Shown piece by piece: positions 1 through 8,840 of a stretch of DNA of 64,000 bases; position 1 is the first letter of the stretch; every line of letters starts with the position of its first letter. A program made the translations under genes and the position numbers. The stretch spans positions 62,001-126,000 of the forward strand of contig JBDNIY010000010.1 in the NCBI GenBank assembly GCA_041688015.1, written 5' to 3'. Origin of the DNA: Parvibaculum sp041688015. Lineage in GTDB: Bacteria; Pseudomonadota; Alphaproteobacteria; Parvibaculales; Parvibaculaceae. The notes under the pieces were generated by a model. The model saw only the letters and a list, made by a program, of their open reading frames with translations, was not told the DNA's origin and made no database searches.

Positions 1-1
1 C

Positions 2-382
2 GCCAGCGACGGCAGCGCGCGCCGCATGACGTTCGAGGAAGCACGCCAGCGTCTGTTCGCTTTTTCATTTGATTCCTATCAGTGTCCCGAGCGGCGTTGG
101 GGTGCCGCCTCGCCAAATGAGTTGGCGACATGCCCTGATGGCGGCTTGAAGCAGCAATGGTATCGCGCTGAGCAACGTCTGCGAAACCAGACGGATCGCG
201 CTTATGACGTGGTGATGGGGTTTTCGCTGAACGATCTGATAAGGGCCGTGCCCAATAGCGGGCAGGACGTACTACCTGATGTCGATGTGTTGGCGGCGCT
301 CGCATCCGGCCCCGTCACGGGATCACTCGCTGTGTCGCTCGATGAATTGCGCCCGACGCTAGAAGCCGTACCCCGGCGTTAG
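2..382 (+). CDS. C-terminal part of an unrecognised protein (5' end outside window)
   Basis: The frame is open from the window edge to the TAG at 380-382, so this is at least 126 C-terminal residues of a gene that begins upstream; the first in-frame ATG is at 26 but nothing marks it as the start. I do not recognise the family. The visible part is soluble, without membrane segments, has two cysteines (YQCPE, ATCPDGG) and ends in a Leu/Asp-rich region. Its 3' end overlaps by 4 bp the 3' end of the convergent outer-membrane gene, which supports a real stop here. Confidence 0.45.
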   Translation, partial: ASDGSARRMTFEEARQRLFAFSFDSYQCPERRWGAASPNELATCPDGGLKQQWYRAEQRLRNQTDRAYDVVMGFSLNDLIRAVPNSGQDVLPDVDVLAALASGPVTGSLAVSLDELRPTLEAVPRR

Positions 383-1191
383 AAATCATACCAAAGCGCG
401 GCGCGCAGTGAACGCTCCTTGATGGTGTTGCGGCCGGACAAGCTGGCAGCGGCGCCCACTTCTAGCGATACGGTTTTGTCGAGCCTGCGTATTAATGAAA
501 GCCCGAGCTTGTTCGATTGGCTCTGGTTGGCCGATGCACCAGAGCCTTTGGAAAAAGTGGAGGTGCTTTCGCTTTTCAGCAGCAGCATGGTGCGGGCGTT
601 GAAATTGACGCCGATGGTGAGATTAGCTCTGAATTCACTGGGTCGGTTTCCCGGTTTAACGCGGATGCCGATCAGGTTGTCACTGAAGCCATCAAATCCC
701 AGCCATTTGAAATGGCGGCCAAGCGTCACGGCGAATTCGCCGTCTACATCGCCGCGCTGTGAGGCCGACGGGTCTGACTGGTTCATGGCACCATGCCAGA
801 TGAGGGAGGGTTGCAGGGAAATAGATGTGTCCTGCCACGTTCCCAAGGCATAGCGCGCGCCGAGTTGAATGTCGGAAAGCCCACGATCAGAGATCGTGCT
901 ACCAAGCCAACTTGTTCTTTCATGCACAAACGACAATTGACCCAACAGCGTCAGGTCTTTGAAAAGGCCATACTCGAAATAGGGCGTTAGCTCATTTTTG
1001 CGGTAGGCATTGCGTCTGACCGCTTTGCCATGAGCATCATAGGTCTCGCTCGCGCGGGTCACGCTAAAAGGGACGATCAGCTGAAGATGGCCGACGGGTT
1101 GCGGCCAAGCGCCTGCACCTGCGATGCTTGGCCACAGACAGATGATCGCCGGAATTCCGCTTAGCGCCCGTATTATCCGTGATAAATTCAC
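379..1191 (-). CDS. Putative outer-membrane beta-barrel protein
   Basis: 270 residues. The N-terminus has a positive start (MNLSRIIR), a hydrophobic stretch to about residue 22 and a likely signal-peptidase site near AGAGA, so the protein is exported. The mature part alternates hydrophobic and polar residues, has many Gly and aromatic residues, and ends in an aromatic residue (WYDF), the usual C-terminal signal of outer-membrane barrels. Lines such as YFEYGLFKDLTLLGQ and QLGARYALGTWQ look like successive strands. I infer a transporter/porin-like barrel of unknown substrate. It is divergent from the nitroreductase, with about 150 bp between the starts. Confidence 0.6.
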   Translation of the reverse strand: MNLSRIIRALSGIPAIICLWPSIAGAGAWPQPVGHLQLIVPFSVTRASETYDAHGKAVRRNAYRKNELTPYFEYGLFKDLTLLGQLSFVHERTSWLGSTISDRGLSDIQLGARYALGTWQDTSISLQPSLIWHGAMNQSDPSASQRGDVDGEFAVTLGRHFKWLGFDGFSDNLIGIRVKPGNRPSEFRANLTIGVNFNARTMLLLKSESTSTFSKGSGASANQSQSNKLGLSLIRRLDKTVSLEVGAAASLSGRNTIKERSLRAALWYDF

Positions 1192-1340
1192 GGTGCCCCC
1201 TCTCGCTAGCGAGACAATGGTGCGCAGAGGGCTTAGGCCTGTAAAGATTGGGGATGACGTTTCCCACAGCTTTCTCGCTGATCTGGCGTTGTTTCGTCGA
1301 ATTTCGGACGATCTAGCCTATTCGTATAAGGAATATTTTT

Positions 1341-1922
1341 TTGTCACGTTCTGATCAGACTATCGACCTGTTGCTCACGCGCCGCTCGATTAAGCCAATG
1401 ACCATGACGACGCCGGGTCCAAATGTGGAAGATCTGGAGATCATCTTGCGGGCCGGATCGCGTGTGCCCGACCACGGCAAACTCGCGCCTTGGCGGTTTA
1501 TCTTGTTTCAGGGCGATGCACGTGCCGCATTTGGCACGGTTTTGCGCGAGCGGTTTGCGCAAGTGGAACCGCGTGCGGATGAAGACCGTCTGGCGCTGGA
1601 GGCAGGCCGGTTTATGCGCGCGCCACTGGTGGTCGCGGTGATCTCGCGTATCGTGCCGAGCCAGAAAGCGCCAGAATGGGAGCAGCATCTTTCAGTAGGC
1701 GCATGTTGCCAGAACATGCTGGTGGCTGCGACTGCGCTTGGCCATGCGTCTTGCTGGTTGACCGAATGGTGTGCTTACGATGGAAATATCGCGTCGGCGC
1801 TTGGCCTTAGCGACAACGAACGCGTGGCGGGTTTTCTCTATTTTGGCAGCCCGACTTTGCCGAACGAGGAGCGCGCCCGCCCGCGCCTTGCCGACATTTG
1901 CACGGACTGGACGCCTGCCTGA
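1341..1922 (+). CDS. Nitroreductase family protein (YdjA-like)
   Basis: 193 residues, the compact length of YdjA-type nitroreductases, which bind FMN as dimers and reduce nitro compounds or quinones with NAD(P)H. The N-terminal LLLTRRSIKPM carries the Arg-Arg-Ser FMN-phosphate contact, and VPDHGKLAPWRF is the family's typical segment; GHASCWLTEW and FLYFGSP match the C-terminal FMN-binding half. The start is a TTG at 1341 preceded by a purine-rich AAGGAA about 9 bases upstream; no better ATG exists before the conserved RRS. Physiological substrate unknown. Confidence 0.85.
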   Translation: MSRSDQTIDLLLTRRSIKPMTMTTPGPNVEDLEIILRAGSRVPDHGKLAPWRFILFQGDARAAFGTVLRERFAQVEPRADEDRLALEAGRFMRAPLVVAVISRIVPSQKAPEWEQHLSVGACCQNMLVAATALGHASCWLTEWCAYDGNIASALGLSDNERVAGFLYFGSPTLPNEERARPRLADICTDWTPA

Positions 1923-1947
1923 TGGCATGGGGCGGCGTTTGAGCGCG

Positions 1948-2223
1948 TTAGCGTTTTGTGAGTAGGTCACCGTCTTCGACCATGGCCGTCATGCGGGTGT
2001 GCTTGATGGCGGTGTCCCTGATCTTTTCAAGGTCAGGATGGGCGGGCGTTCTTCCACCAAAGAAAATATGCCGTCCGTGATCGTAGAGAAACGAGATGAT
2101 GAGAATGGTGAAGAGCGTGCCCATGGCGATGCCCGCGCCGGGGCTTTGGACATAACAGGCCAATGAGATCGCAAGGCTTATGGCGACAAGTCCTAGGCCG
2201 ATGATGATCTTTGCTCCGCGCAT
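1948..2223 (-). CDS. Small inner-membrane protein, two predicted membrane segments
   Basis: 91 residues. Two hydrophobic segments at about residues 5-23 and 29-50 are followed by a polar C-terminal tail of about 40 residues (HGRHIFFGGRTPAHPDLEK onward). Family and function not recognised. It lies convergent to the nitroreductase gene and divergent from the HAD phosphatase gene, so it is probably transcribed alone. Confidence 0.55.
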   Translation of the reverse strand: MRGAKIIIGLGLVAISLAISLACYVQSPGAGIAMGTLFTILIISFLYDHGRHIFFGGRTPAHPDLEKIRDTAIKHTRMTAMVEDGDLLTKR

Positions 2224-2299
2224 AGCGTATTCCTACTGTGATCGCTCTCGCATCTGGGGGCAGTATAGGCCAGCCTTCAGGCAAAGCGGAAATGAAGTT

Positions 2300-3034
2300 A
2301 TGGATAAGATGGTAAGTGTCGGCGCGATCAAGGGCATTTTATTCGACAAAGACGGCACTTTGTTTGATTTCTATCGGACCTGGGTGCCGATTTTAGAAGG
2401 CGGTGCGCTTCTGGCAGCGCGCGGCGATCAGCGTCTTGTCCCACAGTTGATGGATGCCTGTGGCTATAGTGTGGCCAGCGGGCGCGCTGTGCCCGGCGGG
2501 GTGCTGGCCGCCGGTGACACGCCGGAACTTGCCGCCCTCTGGGCTTCCATTTTGCCTCATTGGCAAACGGGTGAGTTGATCGAAATGCTTGATCAGCATT
2601 TTACCACGCAAGGCCCCTTGCGAGCCATTCCGGTCACGGATTTACCCGCTCTGTTCGGCGTGTTGCGCGATCAAGGTTTTTTGCTCGGCCTTGCCACCAA
2701 CGACAATCATGCCTCGGCCACCGCCACGCTGGCAAACTTCGGCCTTGCCGATCTCTTTGCATTTCATTGCGGTTATGACAGTGGCCATGGCAGCAAACCC
2801 GCGCCGGGCATGATGCATGCCTTTTGCGCTGAGGTCGGTCTGGAGCCGCGCGAAGTGGCGATGGTCGGCGATAATTTTCACGATCTGGAAATGGCGCGTC
2901 TGGCGGGCGCGGGGCTCAAGATCGGTGTGCTAACAGGCACAAGTCTTCATGCTGACCTCGCGCCTCACGCCGACATTGTGCTCGACAGCATCGCCGATTT
3001 GCCCGCGTTGCTGACGGCGCGTTCTTCCACCTGA
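2300..3034 (+). CDS. HAD-superfamily hydrolase, phosphoglycolate-phosphatase-like
   Basis: 244 residues from the ATG at 2300, chosen because motif I (FDKDGT, nucleophile Asp16 and acid Asp18) follows at the usual distance; the open frame starting at 2180 adds a non-conserved tail that overlaps the divergent gene. Motif II is GLATND, motif III the Lys in GHGSKPAPG, motif IV VGDNFHDLEMA. The 60-residue helical cap between motifs I and II is type C1, as in Gph/PGP phosphatases that hydrolyse small phosphorylated metabolites. The substrate cannot be read from sequence. Convergent with the TPR/oxygenase gene, 2 bp apart. Confidence 0.85.
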   Translation: MDKMVSVGAIKGILFDKDGTLFDFYRTWVPILEGGALLAARGDQRLVPQLMDACGYSVASGRAVPGGVLAAGDTPELAALWASILPHWQTGELIEMLDQHFTTQGPLRAIPVTDLPALFGVLRDQGFLLGLATNDNHASATATLANFGLADLFAFHCGYDSGHGSKPAPGMMHAFCAEVGLEPREVAMVGDNFHDLEMARLAGAGLKIGVLTGTSLHADLAPHADIVLDSIADLPALLTARSST

Positions 3035-3036
3035 TT

Positions 3037-4473
3037 TTATGACCGCCAGCTCGTCGGCTTCACATCAAACGCAAGGCTGATGCGTTGCGTGTCGCCGGTG
3101 AAGGGCAGCGTGCGGTGGAACACATAGGAGGGGAAAAAGAACGCGTCGCCCTCTTTAGGTTCATAGGCCAGCGGCTGCGGTTCGAAGTTGGCCTCGAAGT
3201 CTGGCGGCGGGTGCCCAAATTCAATCCAGCCATCTTTGGTTGTCTTGCCGTCACCCATGGTTGGCGGTAGTGCGACATAATAAACGCCGCTCAGCCAGCC
3301 GCCGACATGGATATGGGGGTGCTGGTGGCCGCCGTCTGACAGCAGCGTGCCCCACATGTCGATCTGGTAAGTGTTAGGCACTTGCCCAAAATAAGGATGC
3401 TGTTTTTGCACTTTGATGGCGTCGAAAAACGCGTCGAGCTTTTGGCGCAAGGCCGCTTCGAAAGCGAGAAAAGGTTCGCGCGGGTGATCGAGTAGCAAGC
3501 CGGTTTGCCCGCCTAGCCGCGTTGCTTTGCCGGTCGGTTCCCAGACGAGCGTTGGGTCAGCGCGCAAGGCATCTGCCAAGGCGGTGTTGAAGGCGGCCAT
3601 TGAGCCATAGCCCGGCGGTGGCGTCAGCGTATTGCGGCTGACGGTGCGAGCGAGTTCGGCGCGAAAGCCTGCGGGCATCTGGCCCATTTCCTGCGCGTGC
3701 GTATAGGGCAGCCAAGCAGCAGCGCGGCGTTCGGGGCCGAACTTCGACATGGCGCGTTCAAAGATCTCGGCAGCCTCGCGCAAGCTGCCGCGCTTCAGCT
3801 TCATCAGGCCGGAGCTGACATAGGTCAGCACGTCTTTGGGATCGAGGTTGGAGGCACGCACATAGGCCATTTCAGCGGCTTCGAGGTTGCCACGCTTTTG
3901 TTCGGCATTGCCAAGATTGCCATAGGCAGCGGCGAGGTTTGGATTGAGGGTGATGGCGCTCTCAAAACAGGTGATGGCTTCGTCCACGCGCTCTTGACGC
4001 AGCACCACCATGCCGACATTCATTACTAGCGTTGCGTTTTTGGGATCAAGCGCACTGGCGTTGCGGTAGGCGGTTTCGGCAAGCGCAAAATCACCAGCGC
4101 GTTGAGCCAGCTGGCCCAACGTCGCATGAAAAAGCCCGTGGTCGGGAAAGCGCTCTGTGGCCTCGGCATAATGCGTCAGCGCTTCGCCCCAGCGTCCATG
4201 GGCTTGCAGAAAGCGGCCGAGATTGATGTAAGGGATCGGGGCGTGAGCGGCCAATGCCTGCGCGCGGCGCAGCGCCACCTCGGCCTCATCAAAGGCGTTA
4301 CGATCGATCAGTACGGCGGCGAGGATCGAAATGGTTTCTGCGTCGTCTGGCGTTTCGGCCAACAAAGCCTTGGCGGCTTCTTCTGCCTTTACTCTTTTGC
4401 CAGCCTTGTAGAGCTCAAGAATTTCGGCGCGGCGCTTGAGAATTTTGGAGGCAGCCTGCATCTGGTCGGTCAA
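3037..4473 (-). CDS. TPR-repeat protein fused to a 2OG-Fe(II) oxygenase domain
   Basis: About 478 residues. The first ~280 are tandem 34-residue TPR units (for example AVLIDRNAFDEAEVALRRAQ, MVVLRQERVDEAITCFE), a protein-binding scaffold. The C-terminal ~200 residues carry an iron-site-like HQHPHIHVGGWLSGVYY, a distal His (SYVFHRTLPF) and an Arg (TQRISLAF), as in the Pfam group 2OG-FeII_Oxy_5; these oxidise substrates with 2-oxoglutarate and O2. I place the start at the TTG at 4473, preceded by GAGG at 8 bases. The frame stays open to 4623, but that stretch lies partly in the palindromic repeat at 4557-4651, so a start there is unlikely. Target unknown. Confidence 0.75.
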   Translation of the reverse strand: MTDQMQAASKILKRRAEILELYKAGKRVKAEEAAKALLAETPDDAETISILAAVLIDRNAFDEAEVALRRAQALAAHAPIPYINLGRFLQAHGRWGEALTHYAEATERFPDHGLFHATLGQLAQRAGDFALAETAYRNASALDPKNATLVMNVGMVVLRQERVDEAITCFESAITLNPNLAAAYGNLGNAEQKRGNLEAAEMAYVRASNLDPKDVLTYVSSGLMKLKRGSLREAAEIFERAMSKFGPERRAAAWLPYTHAQEMGQMPAGFRAELARTVSRNTLTPPPGYGSMAAFNTALADALRADPTLVWEPTGKATRLGGQTGLLLDHPREPFLAFEAALRQKLDAFFDAIKVQKQHPYFGQVPNTYQIDMWGTLLSDGGHQHPHIHVGGWLSGVYYVALPPTMGDGKTTKDGWIEFGHPPPDFEANFEPQPLAYEPKEGDAFFFPSYVFHRTLPFTGDTQRISLAFDVKPTSWRS

Positions 4474-4556
4474 GTGATCATCCTCGTTTGAAGAGGGCAC
4501 AAGCTGCACGGGGAGCGCGTGGGCGTCAATGTTGAATGCGGGTTGAATGCGGCGCG

Positions 4557-4651
4557 CCCTTCGAGACGCGGGCAAGGGCCCGCTCCTCAGGGTGAGGTCC
4601 AAAAAAACCACCTCATGCCTCAAGGAGGGCCGGAGGCCCGTCTCGAAGGAT
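4557..4651. repeat. Dispersed palindromic repeat, family A copy 1
   Basis: About 95 bp. The ends are inverted copies, CCTTCGAGACG and CGTCTCGAAGG, enclosing GGGCCCGCTCCTCAGG...CCTCAAGGAGGGCC, so either strand can fold into a long two-part hairpin around an A-rich loop. Sister copies lie at 10027-10116 and 23947-24040, all between genes. It is probably a REP/MITE-like element and sits between two minus-strand genes, where it could also act as a transcript end. Confidence 0.8.
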
Positions 4652-4658
4652 AGCCACC

Positions 4659-6398
4659 TTACTCCGCCGCGACGCTCGCCGCGCGGCTTGCCTGTGGGCC
4701 TCGGATCAGCTTGCCCGGCATCTCGCCTGTCGATTCACCATTTTCAAAAGTCACCGCGCCATTAACGATGGTGGCGCGATAGCCTTCGGCTTTCTGGATC
4801 ATGCGGCGGCCTTGCGCGGGTAGGTCGAACACCATTTCCGGGGCGAGGATGCGTAGTTTGTCAAAGTCGATGACATTGACGTCGGCCTTCATGCCCGGCG
4901 TCAGTTGGCCACGGTCATTGAGGCCATAGAGGCGGGCGGTGTCATGCGTTTGCATCCGCACGACTTGCTCAAGCGGCAGACGCGGCCCACGCGAGCGGTC
5001 GCGCACCCAATGGGTCAGCATATAGGTCGGGAAGCTCGCATCGCAGATAACGCCGCAATGCGCGCCGCCGTCCGACAGGCTCAGCACGGTGGCGGGGTGC
5101 TGTATCATCTCGTGGATATGATCGAAGTTGAACTTGGCGTAGTTCAGCAGCGGCAGATAGATGTACCCGCGGCCTTCGTTTTCCATCAGCATGTCATAGA
5201 CAATGGCGGCGGGGTTTGCGTTTGTCGCCTTGGCGAGCGCTGCCACACTGTCTTCGGCGCGGGGTTCATATTCGAGGTTGCCGTCGTTTTCCAAACGGAA
5301 CATGCGGTCATAGCCCTGCGTCAGGATCATGCCCAGCACGCCCAAGTCTTTGGGCGTGTCCGACAGGATCGCGGCGCGCACATCGGGCTTCTTCAATTCG
5401 CTGAGGCGCTCAGTGAAGGGCAGGCGGGCCAGCGCCATATAGGTCGGGCGCGAGACGAAGGGATGCACCGTGCTCTGCCAGCCCAGCACCATGCCGGTGG
5501 GACGGCAAGCGATTTGCGCGGTGACATTGGCACCCTGTTTGCGCGCCTCGTCGGTGAGCGCCAGCATGGTGCGCCATTTCTCAGCATCGACCGGTGATTG
5601 CAGCAAGGCGTAAGTCACCGGGAGCCCCGTCTCGGCGGAGAGTTCCTTCATCCACATGAATTCTTCTTCGGCAGGCGTCATGTCGGAGGCCATTTCGAAG
5701 ACGCCGTGACCGGCTTGGCCCAGCGCGCGGCCAATGCCCATCAGCTCAGCCTTGTTGGCGAAGGTGCCGGGCACAGGTTCGCCGTCTTTTGATAGATGCA
5801 GCATGGTGCGCGATGTGGAAAAGCCCAGCGCGCCCGCTTCGACGCCTTCGCGCACGATCTCCGCCATCGCTTCAATGTCTTCCGGTGTCGCGGCTTCGTT
5901 CTTGGCGCCGCGCTCACCCATCACATAGGCGCGTACCGAGCCGTGGGGCACTTGCGTCGCAATGTCCAACACGCGGGATTGCTTTTCGATGCTGTCGAGA
6001 TATTCCGGGAAGGTCTCCCAGTTCCACTTGATGCCTTCGGCCAAGGCAGCGCCGGGAATGTCCTCGACGCCTTCCATCAGTTCGATCAGCCAGTCATGTT
6101 TGTCAGGGCGCGCGGGCGCAAAGCCGACGCCGCAATTGCCCATGACGACCGTTGTCACGCCATGCCAGCAGGACGGCGTGATCAGCGGATCCCATGTCGC
6201 CTGGCCATCGTAATGGGTGTGAATATCAACCCAGCCCGGTGTTACCAGATGGCCGGTCGCGTCGATCTCGCGTTTGCCCGCCTCGGTGATTGTTCCGACT
6301 TTGGTGATGGTGCCGTTGTCGATGGCGACATCGGCGAGGCGCGCCGCTGCGCCTGTTCCATCAACGACAGTGCCGCCGCGTATGACGAGATCGTGCAT
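4659..6398 (-). CDS. N-acyl-D-amino-acid deacylase-type amidohydrolase
   Basis: 579 residues, close to the length of D-aminoacylases of the amidohydrolase-3 family, zinc enzymes that remove the acyl group from N-acyl-D-amino acids. It begins with the family's small beta domain (LVIRGGTVVDGTG), then the metal motif DIHTHYDGQ (His60, His62) and GNCGVGF with Cys89, the bridging ligand in place of a carboxylated Lys. DGGAHCGV near the C-terminus gives the catalytic Asp. RBS-like GGGAG precedes the ATG. A 20-bp palindrome lies 60-80 bp upstream. It is the last gene of a minus-strand run with hydroxyacid dehydrogenase, CitE and MaoC homologues; the true substrate may differ from D-amino acids. Confidence 0.85.
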   Translation of the reverse strand: MHDLVIRGGTVVDGTGAAARLADVAIDNGTITKVGTITEAGKREIDATGHLVTPGWVDIHTHYDGQATWDPLITPSCWHGVTTVVMGNCGVGFAPARPDKHDWLIELMEGVEDIPGAALAEGIKWNWETFPEYLDSIEKQSRVLDIATQVPHGSVRAYVMGERGAKNEAATPEDIEAMAEIVREGVEAGALGFSTSRTMLHLSKDGEPVPGTFANKAELMGIGRALGQAGHGVFEMASDMTPAEEEFMWMKELSAETGLPVTYALLQSPVDAEKWRTMLALTDEARKQGANVTAQIACRPTGMVLGWQSTVHPFVSRPTYMALARLPFTERLSELKKPDVRAAILSDTPKDLGVLGMILTQGYDRMFRLENDGNLEYEPRAEDSVAALAKATNANPAAIVYDMLMENEGRGYIYLPLLNYAKFNFDHIHEMIQHPATVLSLSDGGAHCGVICDASFPTYMLTHWVRDRSRGPRLPLEQVVRMQTHDTARLYGLNDRGQLTPGMKADVNVIDFDKLRILAPEMVFDLPAQGRRMIQKAEGYRATIVNGAVTFENGESTGEMPGKLIRGPQASRAASVAAE

Positions 6399-6460
6399 GT
6401 TTCATCTCCCTGATTTTTACTTGGGAGAAGTCTAGGGGGCGGCTGGCTGTCCTGCAACTT

Positions 6461-6480
6461 AAATAGACCAAGGTCTATTT
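6461..6480. promoter_or_regulatory. Perfect 20-bp palindrome, probable operator
   Basis: AAATAGACCAAGGTCTATTT: 9-bp arms around a central AA. It lies in the 98-bp gap upstream of the minus-strand amidohydrolase gene and just past the stop of the hydroxyacid dehydrogenase. The AT-flanked TAGACC-N2-GGTCTA core has the size and symmetry of a TetR- or GntR-type operator. A terminator reading fits less well: the T-run follows on the plus strand, where there is no upstream plus-strand gene. Confidence 0.5.
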
Positions 6481-6496
6481 TTTATCTATGCCCTGC

Positions 6497-7414
6497 TCAC
6501 ACCACCTCATTGGGCGGCGATTTGCCGTCAAACACCGCGTTCACATTGGCCACCACGGTGTCGGACATAGCCGCAAAGGCCTCGCGTGTGCCACCGCCGA
6601 TGTGTGGCGTCAGTACGACATGGGGCATGGCGATAAATTCGGGGCGCACGTTGGGTTCGTCGTCAAACACATCAAGGCCCGCGCCGGCAATCGTGCCATC
6701 GGTGAGAGCGGCGATCAGCGCATCTTCGTCGATGGCGCTGCCGCGCGAAATATTGACGATATGGCCTTCGCGTCCTAGCGCCTTCATCACCTCAGCATTG
6801 ATCATGTGGCGATTGCTGTCGTCGGCGCGGTGGGCCACCATCAGCACGTCAGCCCATGTGGCCAGCTCGACGGGCGAGGCAAAGAACGGCCAAGCGAGAT
6901 CGTCTTTTTTCGAGCGATTGAAATAGCCGATCTCAGTTTCAAAGGCGGCCATGCGCTCGGCGATCTTGCGGCCAATCGCGCCCATGCCGATGATGCCGAT
7001 GCGGCGGCCTGTGACGCTGGGCGTGAACAGCATCTTGGCGATATTGGCTCCGCGCCATTTATCAGTGCGGATCATCTGGTCGCCATAGACGACATGGCGC
7101 ATCGAGGCCAGCAGCAGTGCGACGGCGTGGTCGGCAACGGTCGCCGCATTCGAGCCCACAGTGTTTGTCACCTTGATGCCGTGCTTTTTGGCGTCCGCCA
7201 AATTGACGCTTTCATAGCCAGAACCAAAACAGGCAATCACCTTGAGGTCAGGATAGCCGTCCATGAATGCGCCATCGGCGCCCATCGTGCCGACGGTAAC
7301 AATGGCCTCTACGCCTGCGCGCGGTGTCATCTCGCTGGAGACGTCAAAGCGGGATGTGAATTTTTCCTCAAAGGCTTTTCCAAGAGGGATGGCAAGCAAC
7401 AGGGTCGGTTTCAT
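6497..7414 (-). CDS. D-isomer-specific 2-hydroxyacid dehydrogenase
   Basis: 305 residues, normal for the family that reduces 2-keto acids (glyoxylate, hydroxypyruvate, others) to D-2-hydroxyacids with NAD(P)H. The Rossmann motif is GIIGMGAIGRKIAERM at about residue 145. The catalytic Arg (NISRGSAIDE), Glu (FDDEPNV) and His (LTPHIGGGT) are all present. No membrane or export signal. It is 18 bp after the CitE-like gene on the same strand, so co-transcription is likely. The cofactor phosphate preference (the site after GMGAIG carries no clear Asp but FNRSK) suggests NADPH, as in GhrB-like enzymes; this is inference. Confidence 0.87.
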   Translation of the reverse strand: MKPTLLLAIPLGKAFEEKFTSRFDVSSEMTPRAGVEAIVTVGTMGADGAFMDGYPDLKVIACFGSGYESVNLADAKKHGIKVTNTVGSNAATVADHAVALLLASMRHVVYGDQMIRTDKWRGANIAKMLFTPSVTGRRIGIIGMGAIGRKIAERMAAFETEIGYFNRSKKDDLAWPFFASPVELATWADVLMVAHRADDSNRHMINAEVMKALGREGHIVNISRGSAIDEDALIAALTDGTIAGAGLDVFDDEPNVRPEFIAMPHVVLTPHIGGGTREAFAAMSDTVVANVNAVFDGKSPPNEVV

Positions 7415-7432
7415 GGGGACTCCGGGTAGGGG

Positions 7433-8308
7433 TTAGTTGAGTGAGATGGCCTCGGCCCGCGCCATCAGCGCGCGCGCCTGTTTCAAATGTGGGATGTCGA
7501 GCATAACGCCGTCGAGCGCCACGACGCCCACGTCACCTGCCTTGTCGAAGGCGGCGATCACTTCGCGTGCATGGGCGAGGTCGCTGTCTGATGGGGTGAA
7601 GACGCGATTGATGGTTTCGACCTGCGCTGGATGGATTGCCATCTTGGCGGTGAAGCCATCGCGCGCGGCGGCGCGCGCCTCGCGCTCCAAGCCTGCCTCA
7701 TCGCGAAAGTCCTTGTAGATGCTGTCAAGCGGCATGACGCCTGCGGCGACTGCGCCGAGCAGCGTCAGTGTGCGCGCCATCTGATAGGGGCCTGTATAGC
7801 TGCCGTTCTCGTCCTTGTTGTCGCGTGCGCCGAGCGCTGCGGCGAGGTCTTCTGCGCCCCAAGTCAGCGCAAAAAGGCGCGGCGTGATACCGCCGTAGGT
7901 GCCGAGGTTGAACATGGAGGCGGCGGTTTCGGTGGCGACGCAAAAGAGTTTCGTCGTCTCTTTGTTCAGTCCCGATTCGGCTTCCAGATTGGTCAGCTTG
8001 TCGGAGACAGTACGCAAGCATTCGCCCGAGATCGTTTTGGGCACAAGGATCGCGTAGGGCTTTGCCGCTATCACGGCCTTGAGGTCATCCTGCCATAGTG
8101 GTGTGTCGAGTGCGTTTATGCGCACACATAGTTTTGGGCCTTTGGCGTCGGCGCTTTGCAAATAGGCAGCGGCGTTCTTGCGCGCGGTTTCCTTGTTCGA
8201 CAGCGCCACCGAATCTTCCAGATCGAGGATCAGCGCGTCTGCGCCCGAGCCCGCTCCTTTGGCGAGCTTCTTTTCGCTATCGGCCGGCACAAAGAGGAAT
8301 GAGCGCAT
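7433..8308 (-). CDS. HpcH/HpaI aldolase / CitE-like CoA-ester lyase
   Basis: 291 residues from the ATG at 8308, chosen because GGAGAA sits 5 bases upstream and MRSFLFVPADSEKK is the conserved family start; longer readings run into the MaoC gene. It has the TIM-barrel signatures of CitE-like (S)-malyl, beta-methylmalyl or citramalyl-CoA lyases: ADALILDLEDSV for the metal Asp/Glu, LCVRINALDTP, and AIHPAQVETIN near the end. Members cleave or hydrolyse CoA thioesters of malate-like acids with Mg2+. The stop of the MaoC dehydratase overlaps the start, a strong sign of translational coupling and a joint pathway. Confidence 0.85.
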   Translation of the reverse strand: MRSFLFVPADSEKKLAKGAGSGADALILDLEDSVALSNKETARKNAAAYLQSADAKGPKLCVRINALDTPLWQDDLKAVIAAKPYAILVPKTISGECLRTVSDKLTNLEAESGLNKETTKLFCVATETAASMFNLGTYGGITPRLFALTWGAEDLAAALGARDNKDENGSYTGPYQMARTLTLLGAVAAGVMPLDSIYKDFRDEAGLEREARAAARDGFTAKMAIHPAQVETINRVFTPSDSDLAHAREVIAAFDKAGDVGVVALDGVMLDIPHLKQARALMARAEAISLN

Positions 8309-8766
8309 CATGCTTCTCCCTTGGCATGCATGAAGGCTTGCCTTGTGCAAAGCGCCACCACTTCGTCGCGCTGGTTGATGGCTTTGTGCTCAAAGGTGAC
8401 GATGCCTGCCTTGGGGCGCGACTTCGAACGCCGCATCCCCATGACCTTTGTTTCGACGCGCAGCGTGTCGCCTTGAAAGACCGGCTTGGGGAAGGTGATG
8501 TCGGTCATGCCAAGATTGGCGATGGTGGTGCCCAGCGTCGTTTCATGCACGGAAATGCCGATCATCAGGCCCAGCGTGAAAAGCGAATTGACCAGCGGCT
8601 TGCCGAACTCGGTTTCCTTTGCCGCATAGTCGTGGTCGAGATGCAGCGCTGCCGGGTTCATCGTCATGGTCGTAAACAGCACATTGTCCGTTTCGGTGAC
8701 GGTGCGCCTGATCGCATGGTTGAAAACCTGTCCGTCGGTAAATTCTTCAAAATAGAGGCCCGGCAT
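8308..8766 (-). CDS. MaoC-family dehydratase, mesaconyl/beta-methylmalyl-CoA hydratase-like
   Basis: 152 residues with one hot-dog fold. The segment MNPAALHLDHDYAAKETEFG followed by LVNSLFTLGL matches the MaoC subgroup that includes beta-methylmalyl-CoA dehydratase; the usual Asp of the TGDxNPxH dehydratase motif is not obvious here (TMTMNPAALH), so the catalytic pair may be arranged differently. The TGA overlaps the start codons of the CitE-like gene. With that lyase it could hydrate an enoyl-CoA and then split the hydroxyacyl-CoA, as in methylaspartate- or ethylmalonyl-CoA-type routes. Divergent from the acyl-CoA dehydrogenase gene, about 75 bp apart. Confidence 0.8.
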   Translation of the reverse strand: MPGLYFEEFTDGQVFNHAIRRTVTETDNVLFTTMTMNPAALHLDHDYAAKETEFGKPLVNSLFTLGLMIGISVHETTLGTTIANLGMTDITFPKPVFQGDTLRVETKVMGMRRSKSRPKAGIVTFEHKAINQRDEVVALCTRQAFMHAKGEA

Positions 8767-8840
8767 CCTTCACTCCCTTTATTATTGCGATAGGTTATAG
8801 CCTCCCGATCAGAAACGACAAAAGAAGTCAGGCAGGCGTC

